A stretch of 64,000 nucleotides of DNA from Thermodesulfovibrio sp. (GTDB lineage: Bacteria > Nitrospirota > Thermodesulfovibrionia > Thermodesulfovibrionales > UBA6898), in contig PNOC01000002.1 of assembly GCA_013824615.1 (NCBI GenBank), forward strand, positions 1 to 64,000, read 5' to 3'. The notes beneath the pieces are model-generated. The model was not told the DNA's origin, made no database searches, and was given only the letters and a program-made list of their open reading frames with translations. Of this stretch, positions 1 to 9,844 are shown in pieces (within the stretch, counting starts at the first letter, position 1; each line of letters begins with the position of its first letter). The translations under genes and the position numbers were made by a program.

Positions 1-980
1 CTGGTAACGCCCGAAGTAATTGCCGGAGAGGTTACGGAGAGTGAACCCACGGTCAGCAGCCCGGCAGATGTGGTAGCCGTACCTGCCCAGTTTGTAAATA
101 CCGCCCTGAATAGGTTTCCACTTTGAGCAGGGTCACCCGGAATGTTCAGGGTCGGTGATGTTGCGCCGGGTATATTGGAATAGTTGGCACCACCGTTTGT
201 GCTTACCTGCCACTGGACCGTTGGTGTCAGCGGGCTGGTTGCCGAGGCCGTAAAAGCAGCACTGCCCCCGGAGCAGACGGTCTGATCAACCGGCTGGGCG
301 GCAAGCGTAATTGCGGGTGGTGAAAAAAGCCGTGCGGTATTCTGCAAAGAGTAGCTCCCGAAGTTGTATTGAAGCGATGAGCTGTTGTCTTCGTTTGATA
401 TTCCGGTCGTGACTATACGGTCGCCACTTACTGTGCAGGACTGAAACTGCATCTCGATACTATTTGTCCCTTCATGCAGGATTATCTGAAAAGAGGCAGT
501 TGTCGTGCCTCCAACAAGAGGTACATTCAGGAACTGGACCGTAAAAGTCCGGGAACCCGGCGACCCTGCTGTACGGTAATGGATCGTTCCGCCGCCGTTA
601 ATGGGGTCTGGGTTGAGGTCCGTCCAGTAGCCCGCAACAAGGGTGTTCGGCGAAAGAAACGATGTATTGAGGTTCCGGCCATCGCAACAGCCGGTATCGA
701 CTGAGGACCCAAAGGTGAGAAAACCGTTTGAAGAGACATGGACACTCGAATACTGGGTCCCATAAAAGTTGAAGGAAAATCCAAGCGGAATAGCCCCGCT
801 GAGGGCATCATCCCCCAAGGATAACAGTGTGCCCCCGGAGCCGGAAATATCAGTAAAACTGTACGCAGGTGTTGATCCGGTGTAGCCCGCAGAATCAGGC
901 CCCGTCCAGCTCGTGGCTGCGGCCCTGCCTGCAACTGTCATCATAATAAATAAAACCAATAATGCTACCGATCTTTTCAT
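1..980 (-). CDS. Secreted nidogen-like / Ig-like surface protein (C-terminus outside window)
   Basis: An open frame runs from an ATG at 980 to the window edge (326 codons) with no stop, so the C-terminus is missing. Residues 1-22 form a signal peptide: MKRS, a hydrophobic stretch, and an A-x-A-like site before TSWTG. Residues about 40-220 contain the NFYGTQYSSVHVSSNGFLTF signature of the nidogen-like module found in bacterial adhesin-type proteins, and a Cys-Cys pair follows. From about residue 222 an Ig-like domain begins (QPVDQTVCSGGSAAFTA, then a VQWQVS strand). It lies 36 bp downstream of the giant surface protein on the same strand, so the two are probably co-transcribed. A role in adhesion or as extracellular matrix is inferred. 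The ATG at 994 is not usable because its frame stops after five codons. Confidence 0.8.
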   Translation of the reverse strand, partial: MKRSVALLVLFIMMTVAGRAAATSWTGPDSAGYTGSTPAYSFTDISGSGGTLLSLGDDALSGAIPLGFSFNFYGTQYSSVHVSSNGFLTFGSSVDTGCCDGRNLNTSFLSPNTLVAGYWTDLNPDPINGGGTIHYRTAGSPGSRTFTVQFLNVPLVGGTTTASFQIILHEGTNSIEMQFQSCTVSGDRIVTTGISNEDNSSSLQYNFGSYSLQNTARLFSPPAITLAAQPVDQTVCSGGSAAFTASATSPLTPTVQWQVSTNGGANYSNIPGATSPTLNIPGDPAQSGNLFRAVFTNWAGTATTSAGLLTVGSLSVTSPAITSGVT

Positions 981-1016
981 AGCTTTTTTTCCATGGCTCA
1001 TATTGTCGATGTCCCC

Positions 1017-4000
1017 TTATCTGATTGTGATATTCTCTACGGTTACAGCACCGTCGCTTATCGTGACCGATCCCCTGATGACGCTGTTGCCCGTCGGATT
1101 GCTGAATCCGCTGTCGTATCCACCCTCAAGAGAAACTGCTATGCCCGGGTGAGCGAAGTTCAGGTCCCCGGTAAACGTCAGGGCCTGGGCCTGAATGCGG
1201 TCACCGTCTACGGAGGCTGCAGCTGCCGCAGATGTCAGCGAAACCTTGCAGTCGCTGTTGACTCCGTTTAGAATGATAACCGGGTAGTTTGCGAAGTTTG
1301 CCTTTACCGTATGGTCCAACGTCACATTGTTGACCGTATAGGAATAATGATTCCCGATAACACTTACGGAACCTGTCCAGTTTATCGAGTTGTCATAGAG
1401 CCCGTAAAGATCATATCCCTTCGACGGAGTGAGCGTGCAGGTAAAACTGCCCCCATAGGCGACATCGGCTGGAGTGCACTCATTCGTCCCGCTCCCGGGT
1501 CCGCTGACAACCGTCCCTGCTATCTTATTGAGTGGATGGAGCGTTACTGTCGCAGGAGCCGATACCGCCTCGCTGTACGTGGCATCAGCAGCCTTCGTGG
1601 CGGTTATTGTACAGACGCCTGTGCTGGCGTCGGCAGTAAGCTGATCGCCCAAAACATGGCAGCTTCCGGCGGTAACCTGATATGTCACGGCCCCACCACC
1701 GCTGCCGCCTGTTGTACTCAAGGTTGCCGATGTACCGATAGTGAGATCAGATGGTGCGGAGAGAAACAATGTGCTCTGTGTAGCCAGTCCGTTACTTAAA
1801 TCAAAGATTGCAGGCAGGGCAATGCCGGAGGCAGATGCAGTGACCTGATATGTTCCGATAGTGCCATTAGCCGTTACATTAAGAGACACTGCCCCGCCCG
1901 CAATCGTCGCCTGACTTGATGACGCCGTGATGCTCGCGCCTGATGAAGGCGCCGCAAACGTTATGACACCACCGTCTACCGGTTCGCCATAGTCACTGGT
2001 GACCGTCACTCCCAGAGGAGTCGCAAAAGGAGTGCTGAACGGAGTGCTCTGAGGCGTGCCTGTCGGAGTTCCAAAACTGAATCCCCTCGATTCAAAAGCG
2101 CCGATGTCGCAGGATGCACCACGCGTTACACCGCGCTGGTCAGTCGCTGGACAATTCGTGTTCGTTCCTCTCATAGCAGCCGAGCCGGGAAGCAGCGGGA
2201 TCGTCTGCGTGCTGCCGCCGTAACTGCCAAGGGGACCAAGAAGAGGATCGGCCACTATGATGTTACTGCCGGTGCCCCCCCCCTGCACCACGCTAGCAGA
2301 GACAGTGGCTGAACCAATGATCTCGCCGCCCGTGTTGCCCCACAGGACGGTGTTCCGCATCGTGGCAGTGCCTAAAAGAATATGTATGCCGCCGCCCAAC
2401 GTTCCGGTGGCGGAATTGTCCGAAAAGGTGCTGTTTGTCACTGTCACCATCGCCTCATTACTGCCGTTATAGATGCCGCCACCTCCTCCGGCCCCGCTGA
2501 CGGAATTGCCCGAAAATGTGCTGTTGGTCACGGTAAGCGCATCGCCGTTGCTTATGCCGCCTCCGGCATAAGAGGCGGAGTTGCCCGAAAATGTGCTGCC
2601 GGTCACGGTCACCGTGCCAATATTATTGCTTAACCCGCCGCCATACGTTGTAGCATTGTTGTCCAAAAATGAGCTGTCAGTAACCGTCACTGTGCCGCCA
2701 TTGTTTCTTATTCCGCCGCCGTAGGGCGCTGTGTTGGCAGAAAATGTACTGCCCGTCACCGTCAGGACGGCCGCAGGAAGGTCATTGCATATGGCGCCGC
2801 CGCTGCAAAACGAATCGTACGTTGTGTTACTTGAAAATGTGCTGTTCGTTACTGTAAGAGTCCCCCCATAATTGCATATTGCGCCGCCGCCTGGGGTCGC
2901 CGCGGTTGCTGTATTTGAGGAAAAAGTACTGTTGGTAACCGTTACAGTGCCACGATAATTATATATGCCTCCGCTGCTGGGACCATGGCCATCAGCCACT
3001 GTTACGTTATTAAGATTGAAGGCGATAGACTGGCTGACCATGAAAACAATACACTGGCTGTTGCCGCTTACTGTCACTGAATGGCCGTCACCGTCAATCG
3101 TCACGTTCTTTGAAATCGCAAGCGTGCTCGCAAGTGAAATAGTATAGTCGCCATTAAAATTAATCGTCCCGTCGGGGCAGATATCCGCAATCGCCTGCCG
3201 GAGTGAGCCGTCGCCGCTGTCGGCATTGTTGCCTACGGTTATCGACGGATAACAAACACTTACAACCCTCGGCGAACCGAAGACGGTCGAGACATTGCCG
3301 GCCGTATCCCTGGCCCAGGGGTAAAACGTATAAGAGCCTCCCCCCCCGACCGTATAGGTACCGAGAGGCGTACCTGACCAACCGGCGTCATTGGCCGCAG
3401 GCGGGGTTGATGATTGAGTAATCATATACCCGTTCACTCCACCAGCGTCCGAAGCGGTAAAGGCCGTGATTGCTATATCGAGGCTCACTGTAGGAGACGT
3501 CACAGTGAAGGTATCGACCGTCGGCAGGACCGCATCGATTGTCCATGTATAACTCGCAGGGGTTGCATCCTTATTGCCAACCGCATCCACCGCGCTCACC
3601 TGGAACGTATGGCCTGTGCTGCTCAGCCCGCTATAACTGGCGGGGCTTGTGCAGACACTAAATGATCCGCTGTCCAGGCTGCATTCAAACCCAACGACCC
3701 CTGTTCCACTGCCGTCGTTCCCGGTAAAGCTGAAACTTGCCGATGTGCTGTTTGTCGGGTTTGAAGGATTGGAAGTAATGCTCGTATCAGGCGGAGTCGC
3801 ATCAATAACCCAGGTATAGCTCTCAGGCGCTGTATCAGCATTCCCTGCGGCATCCACCGCGCGCACCTGGAACGTATGGCCTGCACTGCTCAGACCGCTA
3901 TAACTGGCGGGGCTTATGCAGACACTAAATGGTCCGCTGTCCAGACTGCATTCAAACCCAATGACCCCTGTTCCGCTGCCGTCGTTCCCGGTAAAGCTGA

Positions 4001-7000
4001 AACTTGCCGATGTGCTGTTTGTCGGGTTTGAAGGATTGGAAGTAATGCTCGTATCAGGCGGTATCGTATCAACGACCCATGTATAACTCGCAGGCGTTGC
4101 ATCCTTATTACCGACGGAATCCACTGACCGCACCTGAAACGTATGGCTGCCCTCACCAAGAGGGCTGTATCCCTTCGGACTTGTGCAGGCGCTAAATCCT
4201 CCGCTATCCAGCTCGCACTCGAAACTGAGGGTGCCAAGTCCCCCGCTGCCGCTGAAGCTGAATAAGGCAGATGCGCTGCCCGAGGGATTTGAAGGCTTAG
4301 TATCGATCGTCGTATCCGGCGTGGCCGCGTTTGTCAGATTGAAGCTTACGCTGCCTGGCCCCCCTGCAGAGGCAGTTACCGTATAGGAACCTGGGATACC
4401 GTTTGCAGTGGCGTTTACAGTGGCGGTGCCTCCTGAGATCGTCGCAGGGCTGCCGGTTATTGATGCACTGGCTCCGCTGCCGGGTGCGATGAACGTAACC
4501 AGGCCGCCGTCCACAAACACACCTGGGTCATTTGCATTCACAGTTACGGCCAGATCTGAAGCGAAGGAAGTGTTGATGACTGCGGACTGGTTATCCCCTC
4601 CGCTTATGGTCAGGGTAAAACCCCTGGATTCAACGGCGCCGATGTCGCAGGCTGTGTTATATGGACGCGTCATGCCTCTCTGGTCTGTTGTTGGACAGCC
4701 GCTGTTGGTGCCTGCGTCTATGGCGGGTGAACCAGGCAGAAGTGCCATGGTCTGGGTCGGGCCGCCGTAGTTGCCGAGCGGGCTCAGCAGAGGAGCAACA
4801 CCAATTATATTGCCGGTTGTATCTCCGTTTATCGTAGTGCCGGCAGCTGCGCCTATCAGGTTATATCCCTGGGAATTGATGGAACCATAGACATCCGGCC
4901 CGACGGCTCCGGAATTACTGGCTATAATAGAGTTGGTTATTGTCAGGGTAGCGTTGTTTAATATGCCGCCGCCGAAAATATTTGCAGAATTGCCGGAAAT
5001 AGTACTGTTTGTCATCGTTACACTACCAGCGTTTTCTATGCCTCCGCCATTTTGGAGCGCAGAATTGCCGGAAAGGGTGCTGTTTGTTAATGACACACTG
5101 CCACGATTGAAAATGCCTCCTCCGTAGGCTGTAGTGTTGCCGGAAAGGGTGCTGTTTGTCATCGTCAGAGCGCCACTTCCTTCATTGTCGATCCCCCCGC
5201 CGTAGGTAGCTGAGGAGTTGCCGGAAATGATGCTGTTTGTCATCGTCAGAGTACCTTGATTGTATACGCCTCCGCCGTCTGCATTTACAGAGTTATCAGA
5301 AAGGGTAGTATTCGTTAATGTAACAATGCCACTAACATAGTTAGCTATTCCGCCGCCGTAGTTGCCTGCATAGTTCCCGGAAAGTACGCTATCGGTGACC
5401 GTCAGAGTGCCTTGATTGTTGATTCCTCCCCCCCTATCTGCATCCGAGCCATTTTTTATGGTCAGATTATTCAGGGAGGCGGTTACTCCTGGATAAACAA
5501 AGAAAACACCCACTGTATTTCCGCCGCTGATGTCTATTCCAGGCGATGAGGTCAGACCGTTGATCGTCATATTTTTATTGATAATCAAAAAGGTGCTGCT
5601 TAGGGTTATGGTCTGGCCGGCAAGACCCGCATCGAAATCTATCACGCCATCTGCACAGATATCTGACATAGCCTGCCTCAGTGTGCCTGGACCGCTGTCA
5701 CTGGAACTCACCACTGTGATACTGCCGGGGCAATAGGTGAACAGATCAGCGCTGCTGGTTGCACTGGTGCCGCCTAGCGTGGTTACGATTATATCAACAG
5801 TGCCTGAACCTGCCGGAGCAACCGCCGTGATCTGGATCGCAGAGTTGACTGTGAAGCTTGCCGCAGCTGTGCTGCCGAACCTGACCGCCGTAGCTCCCGT
5901 AAAATTAGTGCCGGTGATTGAAACGCTCGTCCCGCCTGACGTTGAACCGCTCGTCGGACTTATGCTGGTTACCGTGGGCGCCGGTATGTAGGTGAACTGG
6001 TCAGCTGACGAGGTGGCGCTGGTCCCCCCTGAGGTAGTGACAGTGACATCAGCGGTACCTGTTCCCGCCGGTGAGGTCGCCGTAATCTGCGTTGCAGAGT
6101 TAATTGTGAAGCTGGCTGCAGCTGTGCTGCCGAACCTGACAGCCGTGGCTCCCGTAAAATTAGTGCCGGTGATCGTGACCGAAGTGCCGCCCGCAAGCGG
6201 ACCGCTCGTCGGACTTATGCTGATTACCGTGGGCGCCGGTATGTAGGTGAACTGGTCGCTGGCCGAGGTGGCACTGGTACCGCCGGGTGTCGTAACAGCA
6301 ACGTCAACTAATCCGGCCGCATGTGCAGGCGTTGTTGCAGTTATCGTAGTTGCATTCACAACCGTTACACCTGTCGCAGCGAAGCCTGCGAAAGTCACTG
6401 AAGTAGCTCCGGTGAAGTTAGTGCCGGTGATGGTGACGGAGGTGCCGCCTACAGTCGGACCGGATGTGGGGGAAATGCCCGTAACTGTGGGTGCAGCTGC
6501 ATAAGTGAACTGGTCGGCAGAACTGGTTACACTGGTACCGCTTGGCGTGGTGACGGTTACGTCAACCGTTCCTGCAGAACCCGCAGGAGAGGTGGCAGTT
6601 ATAGTAGTAGAGTTGACAACCGTTACTCCGGTTGCGGCAGCGCCGCCAAACATAACAGCAGTCGCTCCCGTAAAGCTGGTCCCGGTGATGGTAACCGCGG
6701 TGCCGCCAACAACCGGACCGCTCGTCGGGGAGATTGAGGTGACGGTGGGCGGAGGGACAATTGTTACCGTAATGGTCCGCGTGGCTGTGGCTGTGCCGTC
6801 GCTCACCTGCACGGTAAAGGTCTCAGTGCCGCTGTAACCGGCTGCAGGCTGATAGGTGATAGTGCCGCCAGGGGTGATGTCGGCGCTGCCGGAAGCGGCA
6901 GTGGCACTGGAGAAACTGAGCGTACCGCCATGGTTCGGGGCCACGCTCTGCATCCAGGTCTCGGTCTGACTGGAGTCGGTATCGCTGACATGCAGGAGGC

Positions 7001-9434
7001 CCTTGATGTCCGTCGCGCTTGCGTTCTGGTTGACTGTCAGCGTGGTGACGGCTCCGACAAAGGTCGGGGCTGTGTTTGTGCTGGATACCGTTCCCTTTAA
7101 AATGATGTTCGAGCCGGTTCCGCTGGCGGCCGCCTGCCCGCCTGCCGGTAAATTAGTGAACCCCATTGTCGAGGTTAAATCGCCCGCTGCGTTTCTCTTG
7201 TAGCCATACCAGCGGAAAGTGATCGGTCCACTGCGTGTTCCGATTGAGGAGATATCGACATCGAAAGGCACCTGTTCAAAGGTTCCGGTCGGTGTCCAGG
7301 TAAGTGTCTGTATAAGGACATTTGATGATGCAAAGTCATCCGTACTATACCGCAGGTCTATCGTTGTCGGACCGAAGAACTGCTGAGTCGGAGGCGTCGC
7401 CGGATAATTGTCGGCGGCCACGGAAAAGGCCACCCTATTATAGGTGATCTGCTTTAGGGCGTCAGGAGTTATCCTGGCCTGGAAATATTGTCCGGCATCA
7501 TTAGACGTGGAGGTGGTCCAGTTCATAAAGAGGTATGATCCTGTGCCAGTATAGAACGTATCGGTTGTCATGGACGGTCCGGCCGTGAGATTGGTGGCGG
7601 TTATTCCAGATGCGACAGAGCCGGGGACTACATAATTAGGTCCTCCACTTTGTACCGGAATGTGAGTTCCTATGTCGTAAATGGCAAGGATATTGAATAT
7701 CTGGCGGTTCCCTGCCGGGGCAGTCACCGAAGGGGTCCTGGCTGAGCCACCGACGGTAACACTGGTGCATTGTGCATCGAGGACATTTCCGTTCGTGGCT
7801 CCAGGTGACACCGCATAGGCAAGCCAGAAATAATTCGTCCCCTCGGTGAGCGCCTGGGTCCCAGTAATGGTGAAAGATCCGCTCGGCGACGCAACTGCCG
7901 AACCAAAGGGAGTTGCCGTGGAGAAAGCCGCGGTGGTGCCGGTGTAGTAGAGTCTGGCGCTCGATATATCGGCTGGAGCCGTAGTGCCTGTGGTATTACA
8001 GGTGAAGGAAGTGGCGGTGAGCGCTGAAAGGTCACCGTTCATGGTTATCGCAATATTTACGATGTCGCCGGTGGCGCCCGGGGCAATCACGTTGGTGTTT
8101 TGCGCGACGGTGCTGGACGCATAGACCATATTCGTGGAAGAGGCATTCAGCCGCACCAGCGCAAAATCCCTTGCTGCGCCGCTGCTCGACCAGCCGGCAA
8201 TAACACTATTGTTGTCGGACTGGATGACGAGCCCAGCGTCGCCACGATCGTCGTCACCGAAATCGATGAATACATATCCACTCGAACCGAAGGAGGTATC
8301 TACAGTCCCGCCTGCATTCAGACGCGCAGCGATAAAGTCGTAATTGCCCGAAGGTCCGGTTCCATAGCCCGACAGCACTATCTTCCCGTCAGACTGTACG
8401 CCTATCCCCTTTTGAGAGTCAGACCCCGTGGTCGGGTCAAGAATGACCTTGCCAGTCGTGTTGAAAGAGGTATCGAGCGATCCGTCGGTGTTCAGACGGG
8501 CCACTGCAAAGGCATTCTGTCCTGATACATCAGTCGTCCCGCCAACCAGTATCTTGCCGTCCGACTGAAGGGCAAGACTATTTGCCGATTCTCCACCGGT
8601 CCCGAAGGCCTTGGTCCCGCTCAGCAACTGTATGCCCGATCCATTAAAACTCGTATCGAGGGCGCCGGCCGAGGTCAGGCGGACGACAGTCATCTTGTTG
8701 TTGGATCCGTCGTAACCATAGCCTGCCGCGACGATCTTGCCGTCGCTCTGCACGGCGACAGCGTTAAATGATTCATAAGTCCCGCCCGCGCTGATGGTAA
8801 AACTCGTATCGTAACTACCGTTTGTATTCAGACGCACAATGGTCGAAACGTCACCGCCGCTGTAGGACTGTCCCGCAATGAGGATCTTGCCGTCGGACTG
8901 TATCGCAACCGCCTGCCAGCTCGAATTGAGAGAGCCGATCTGCATCGTCACCTTGCCGTCGCCATCGAAGGTTGTGTCGAGACTGCCATTGGCATTGTAC
9001 CGGACAACGCCGAGGTCGTTCCGGTTGGTGGGAGAACCCCACGATGCAGCGCCAACAACGACAATCTTGTCGTCCGACTGGATTGCGACGCCCCACGGCC
9101 TGCTGAAATAGCCCGTAAGGTCCACTGTTGGCGCCTTACCATCGGTATCGAAGGTTGTGTCGAGGGTGCCGTTGGCATTATAGCGCGCAACTCCAAAAGT
9201 GTCGTAGTTGGAGGCGTTCATTACCATCCCTGCGACAACTATCTTGCCCGCATGGGTCCCCGCCGTATAGATGGCGCTTGCCGTGGCCTGGTCTGACGAA
9301 CTGTTAAAGTCCGTCTTTACCTTGCCCGCCGTCCCGAAGGACAGATCGATTGAACCCGGCGAGGCAGAGACTACTGAGGAAAAAAGAAGCGACAGGATAA
9401 TGGAACAACAGAATGCGGATACTTTGATATGCAT
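1017..9434 (-). CDS. Giant modular secreted surface protein (about 2805 aa)
   Basis: The ATG at 9434 is preferred over the ATG at 9461 because AAAGGTGAC lies just upstream and it puts the signal peptide (MHIKVSAFCCS to VVSA) at the N-terminus. Approximate modules in order: eight or so delta-60 type repeats (D-x-SF...G, IQSDGKI; residues 25-440); a module ending FWLAYAVSPGA (440-600); a Cys-poor beta region; a VCBS/cadherin-like segment (about 790-890); four IPT/TIG domains (890-1235); a first right-handed beta-helix with repeated NSTLSGN-type rungs (1235-1600); Ig-like plus three 89-residue repeats with paired Cys (1605-1970); a second beta-helix (2060-2460); Ig-like modules; and a C-terminal GGY...IRGS...IR motif. 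No transmembrane anchor or LPXTG-like tail is visible. An adhesin or matrix role is inferred. Confidence 0.85.
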   Translation of the reverse strand: MHIKVSAFCCSIILSLLFSSVVSASPGSIDLSFGTAGKVKTDFNSSSDQATASAIYTAGTHAGKIVVAGMVMNASNYDTFGVARYNANGTLDTTFDTDGKAPTVDLTGYFSRPWGVAIQSDDKIVVVGAASWGSPTNRNDLGVVRYNANGSLDTTFDGDGKVTMQIGSLNSSWQAVAIQSDGKILIAGQSYSGGDVSTIVRLNTNGSYDTSFTISAGGTYESFNAVAVQSDGKIVAAGYGYDGSNNKMTVVRLTSAGALDTSFNGSGIQLLSGTKAFGTGGESANSLALQSDGKILVGGTTDVSGQNAFAVARLNTDGSLDTSFNTTGKVILDPTTGSDSQKGIGVQSDGKIVLSGYGTGPSGNYDFIAARLNAGGTVDTSFGSSGYVFIDFGDDDRGDAGLVIQSDNNSVIAGWSSSGAARDFALVRLNASSTNMVYASSTVAQNTNVIAPGATGDIVNIAITMNGDLSALTATSFTCNTTGTTAPADISSARLYYTGTTAAFSTATPFGSAVASPSGSFTITGTQALTEGTNYFWLAYAVSPGATNGNVLDAQCTSVTVGGSARTPSVTAPAGNRQIFNILAIYDIGTHIPVQSGGPNYVVPGSVASGITATNLTAGPSMTTDTFYTGTGSYLFMNWTTSTSNDAGQYFQARITPDALKQITYNRVAFSVAADNYPATPPTQQFFGPTTIDLRYSTDDFASSNVLIQTLTWTPTGTFEQVPFDVDISSIGTRSGPITFRWYGYKRNAAGDLTSTMGFTNLPAGGQAAASGTGSNIILKGTVSSTNTAPTFVGAVTTLTVNQNASATDIKGLLHVSDTDSSQTETWMQSVAPNHGGTLSFSSATAASGSADITPGGTITYQPAAGYSGTETFTVQVSDGTATATRTITVTIVPPPTVTSISPTSGPVVGGTAVTITGTSFTGATAVMFGGAAATGVTVVNSTTITATSPAGSAGTVDVTVTTPSGTSVTSSADQFTYAAAPTVTGISPTSGPTVGGTSVTITGTNFTGATSVTFAGFAATGVTVVNATTITATTPAHAAGLVDVAVTTPGGTSATSASDQFTYIPAPTVISISPTSGPLAGGTSVTITGTNFTGATAVRFGSTAAASFTINSATQITATSPAGTGTADVTVTTSGGTSATSSADQFTYIPAPTVTSISPTSGSTSGGTSVSITGTNFTGATAVRFGSTAAASFTVNSAIQITAVAPAGSGTVDIIVTTLGGTSATSSADLFTYCPGSITVVSSSDSGPGTLRQAMSDICADGVIDFDAGLAGQTITLSSTFLIINKNMTINGLTSSPGIDISGGNTVGVFFVYPGVTASLNNLTIKNGSDADRGGGINNQGTLTVTDSVLSGNYAGNYGGGIANYVSGIVTLTNTTLSDNSVNADGGGVYNQGTLTMTNSIISGNSSATYGGGIDNEGSGALTMTNSTLSGNTTAYGGGIFNRGSVSLTNSTLSGNSALQNGGGIENAGSVTMTNSTISGNSANIFGGGILNNATLTITNSIIASNSGAVGPDVYGSINSQGYNLIGAAAGTTINGDTTGNIIGVAPLLSPLGNYGGPTQTMALLPGSPAIDAGTNSGCPTTDQRGMTRPYNTACDIGAVESRGFTLTISGGDNQSAVINTSFASDLAVTVNANDPGVFVDGGLVTFIAPGSGASASITGSPATISGGTATVNATANGIPGSYTVTASAGGPGSVSFNLTNAATPDTTIDTKPSNPSGSASALFSFSGSGGLGTLSFECELDSGGFSACTSPKGYSPLGEGSHTFQVRSVDSVGNKDATPASYTWVVDTIPPDTSITSNPSNPTNSTSASFSFTGNDGSGTGVIGFECSLDSGPFSVCISPASYSGLSSAGHTFQVRAVDAAGNADTAPESYTWVIDATPPDTSITSNPSNPTNSTSASFSFTGNDGSGTGVVGFECSLDSGSFSVCTSPASYSGLSSTGHTFQVSAVDAVGNKDATPASYTWTIDAVLPTVDTFTVTSPTVSLDIAITAFTASDAGGVNGYMITQSSTPPAANDAGWSGTPLGTYTVGGGGSYTFYPWARDTAGNVSTVFGSPRVVSVCYPSITVGNNADSGDGSLRQAIADICPDGTINFNGDYTISLASTLAISKNVTIDGDGHSVTVSGNSQCIVFMVSQSIAFNLNNVTVADGHGPSSGGIYNYRGTVTVTNSTFSSNTATAATPGGGAICNYGGTLTVTNSTFSSNTTYDSFCSGGAICNDLPAAVLTVTGSTFSANTAPYGGGIRNNGGTVTVTDSSFLDNNATTYGGGLSNNIGTVTVTGSTFSGNSASYAGGGISNGDALTVTNSTFSGNSVSGAGGGGGIYNGSNEAMVTVTNSTFSDNSATGTLGGGIHILLGTATMRNTVLWGNTGGEIIGSATVSASVVQGGGTGSNIIVADPLLGPLGSYGGSTQTIPLLPGSAAMRGTNTNCPATDQRGVTRGASCDIGAFESRGFSFGTPTGTPQSTPFSTPFATPLGVTVTSDYGEPVDGGVITFAAPSSGASITASSSQATIAGGAVSLNVTANGTIGTYQVTASASGIALPAIFDLSNGLATQSTLFLSAPSDLTIGTSATLSTTGGSGGGAVTYQVTAGSCHVLGDQLTADASTGVCTITATKAADATYSEAVSAPATVTLHPLNKIAGTVVSGPGSGTNECTPADVAYGGSFTCTLTPSKGYDLYGLYDNSINWTGSVSVIGNHYSYTVNNVTLDHTVKANFANYPVIILNGVNSDCKVSLTSAAAAASVDGDRIQAQALTFTGDLNFAHPGIAVSLEGGYDSGFSNPTGNSVIRGSVTISDGAVTVENITIR
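3530..4310 (-). repeat. Near-identical 267-bp in-frame repeats within the giant surface gene
   Basis: The segment GACACTAAAT at 3654 recurs at 3921, exactly 267 bp (89 codons) later. The surrounding sequence of the two units is nearly identical at the DNA level. A third, more diverged unit lies at about 4060-4310. Each unit encodes an Ig-like domain with FECSLDSG and a second Cys. The low DNA divergence suggests recent duplication or gene conversion, or possible assembly collapse in other strains. Confidence 0.85.
5735..6765 (-). repeat. Four tandem IPT/TIG-domain coding repeats
   Basis: Four consecutive units of about 250 bp each encode a protein repeat of the type SISPTSGP-x-GGTSVTITGT. 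Each unit ends in SSADQFTY or a close variant. Stretches of the two central units are close to identical in DNA. These are protein-domain repeats and not an array of non-coding repeats. Confidence 0.85.
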
Positions 9435-9844
9435 AATGTCACCTTTCACAATCGTTATCATCTCGGAAATGCGCTCAAAAAAAGGATCTGCGGCAAAGGG
9501 GACAGGAGGTGTGACAGTAAAGCTGACCCTCAGTTTTCCTCACCCCAACAATAATAGCCTCACCATCCCCCTGGTATCAAAACGTTTGTCACAATCTGAA
9601 TAGATAAAGCTCTTCCGCGCAAACAGTATAGCATTATTTCTTTTTTGTGTCACAATGCTAGTACGGCCCTGGGGCCCGTGGATGACAATCTCAAGCGTTT
9701 TCATAGGGGAATTATACCAGACAGCGTGCTAGGAATCTGTTAAGGATTGCGGGAAATCCAAAGGTCTTCCTTCGATCAATTCGCCCGGAAAAATATTTTT
9801 GACTATGCCGGCGCTTCATACTAAAATATGATTGAGCAGAGAGC
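9435..9844. promoter_or_regulatory. Upstream region of the giant gene with a twice-repeated TGTCACAAT
   Basis: This 410-bp region separates the divergent giant gene (-) and the candidate selenoprotein gene (+). TGTCACAAT occurs at 9587-9595 and again at 9648-9656, 61 bp apart (about six helical turns). A related CTTTCACAAT overlaps the start region of the giant gene at 9442-9451. They could be binding sites for a regulator of the surface operon, but no such regulator is identified. No convincing coding sequence is seen here. Confidence 0.3.

Noticed and set aside
5735-6765. Regular repeats that might suggest a CRISPR array
   Set aside because: The repeats are about 250 bp, in frame, and encode IPT domains; there are no short repeats with unique 30-40 bp spacers anywhere in the window.
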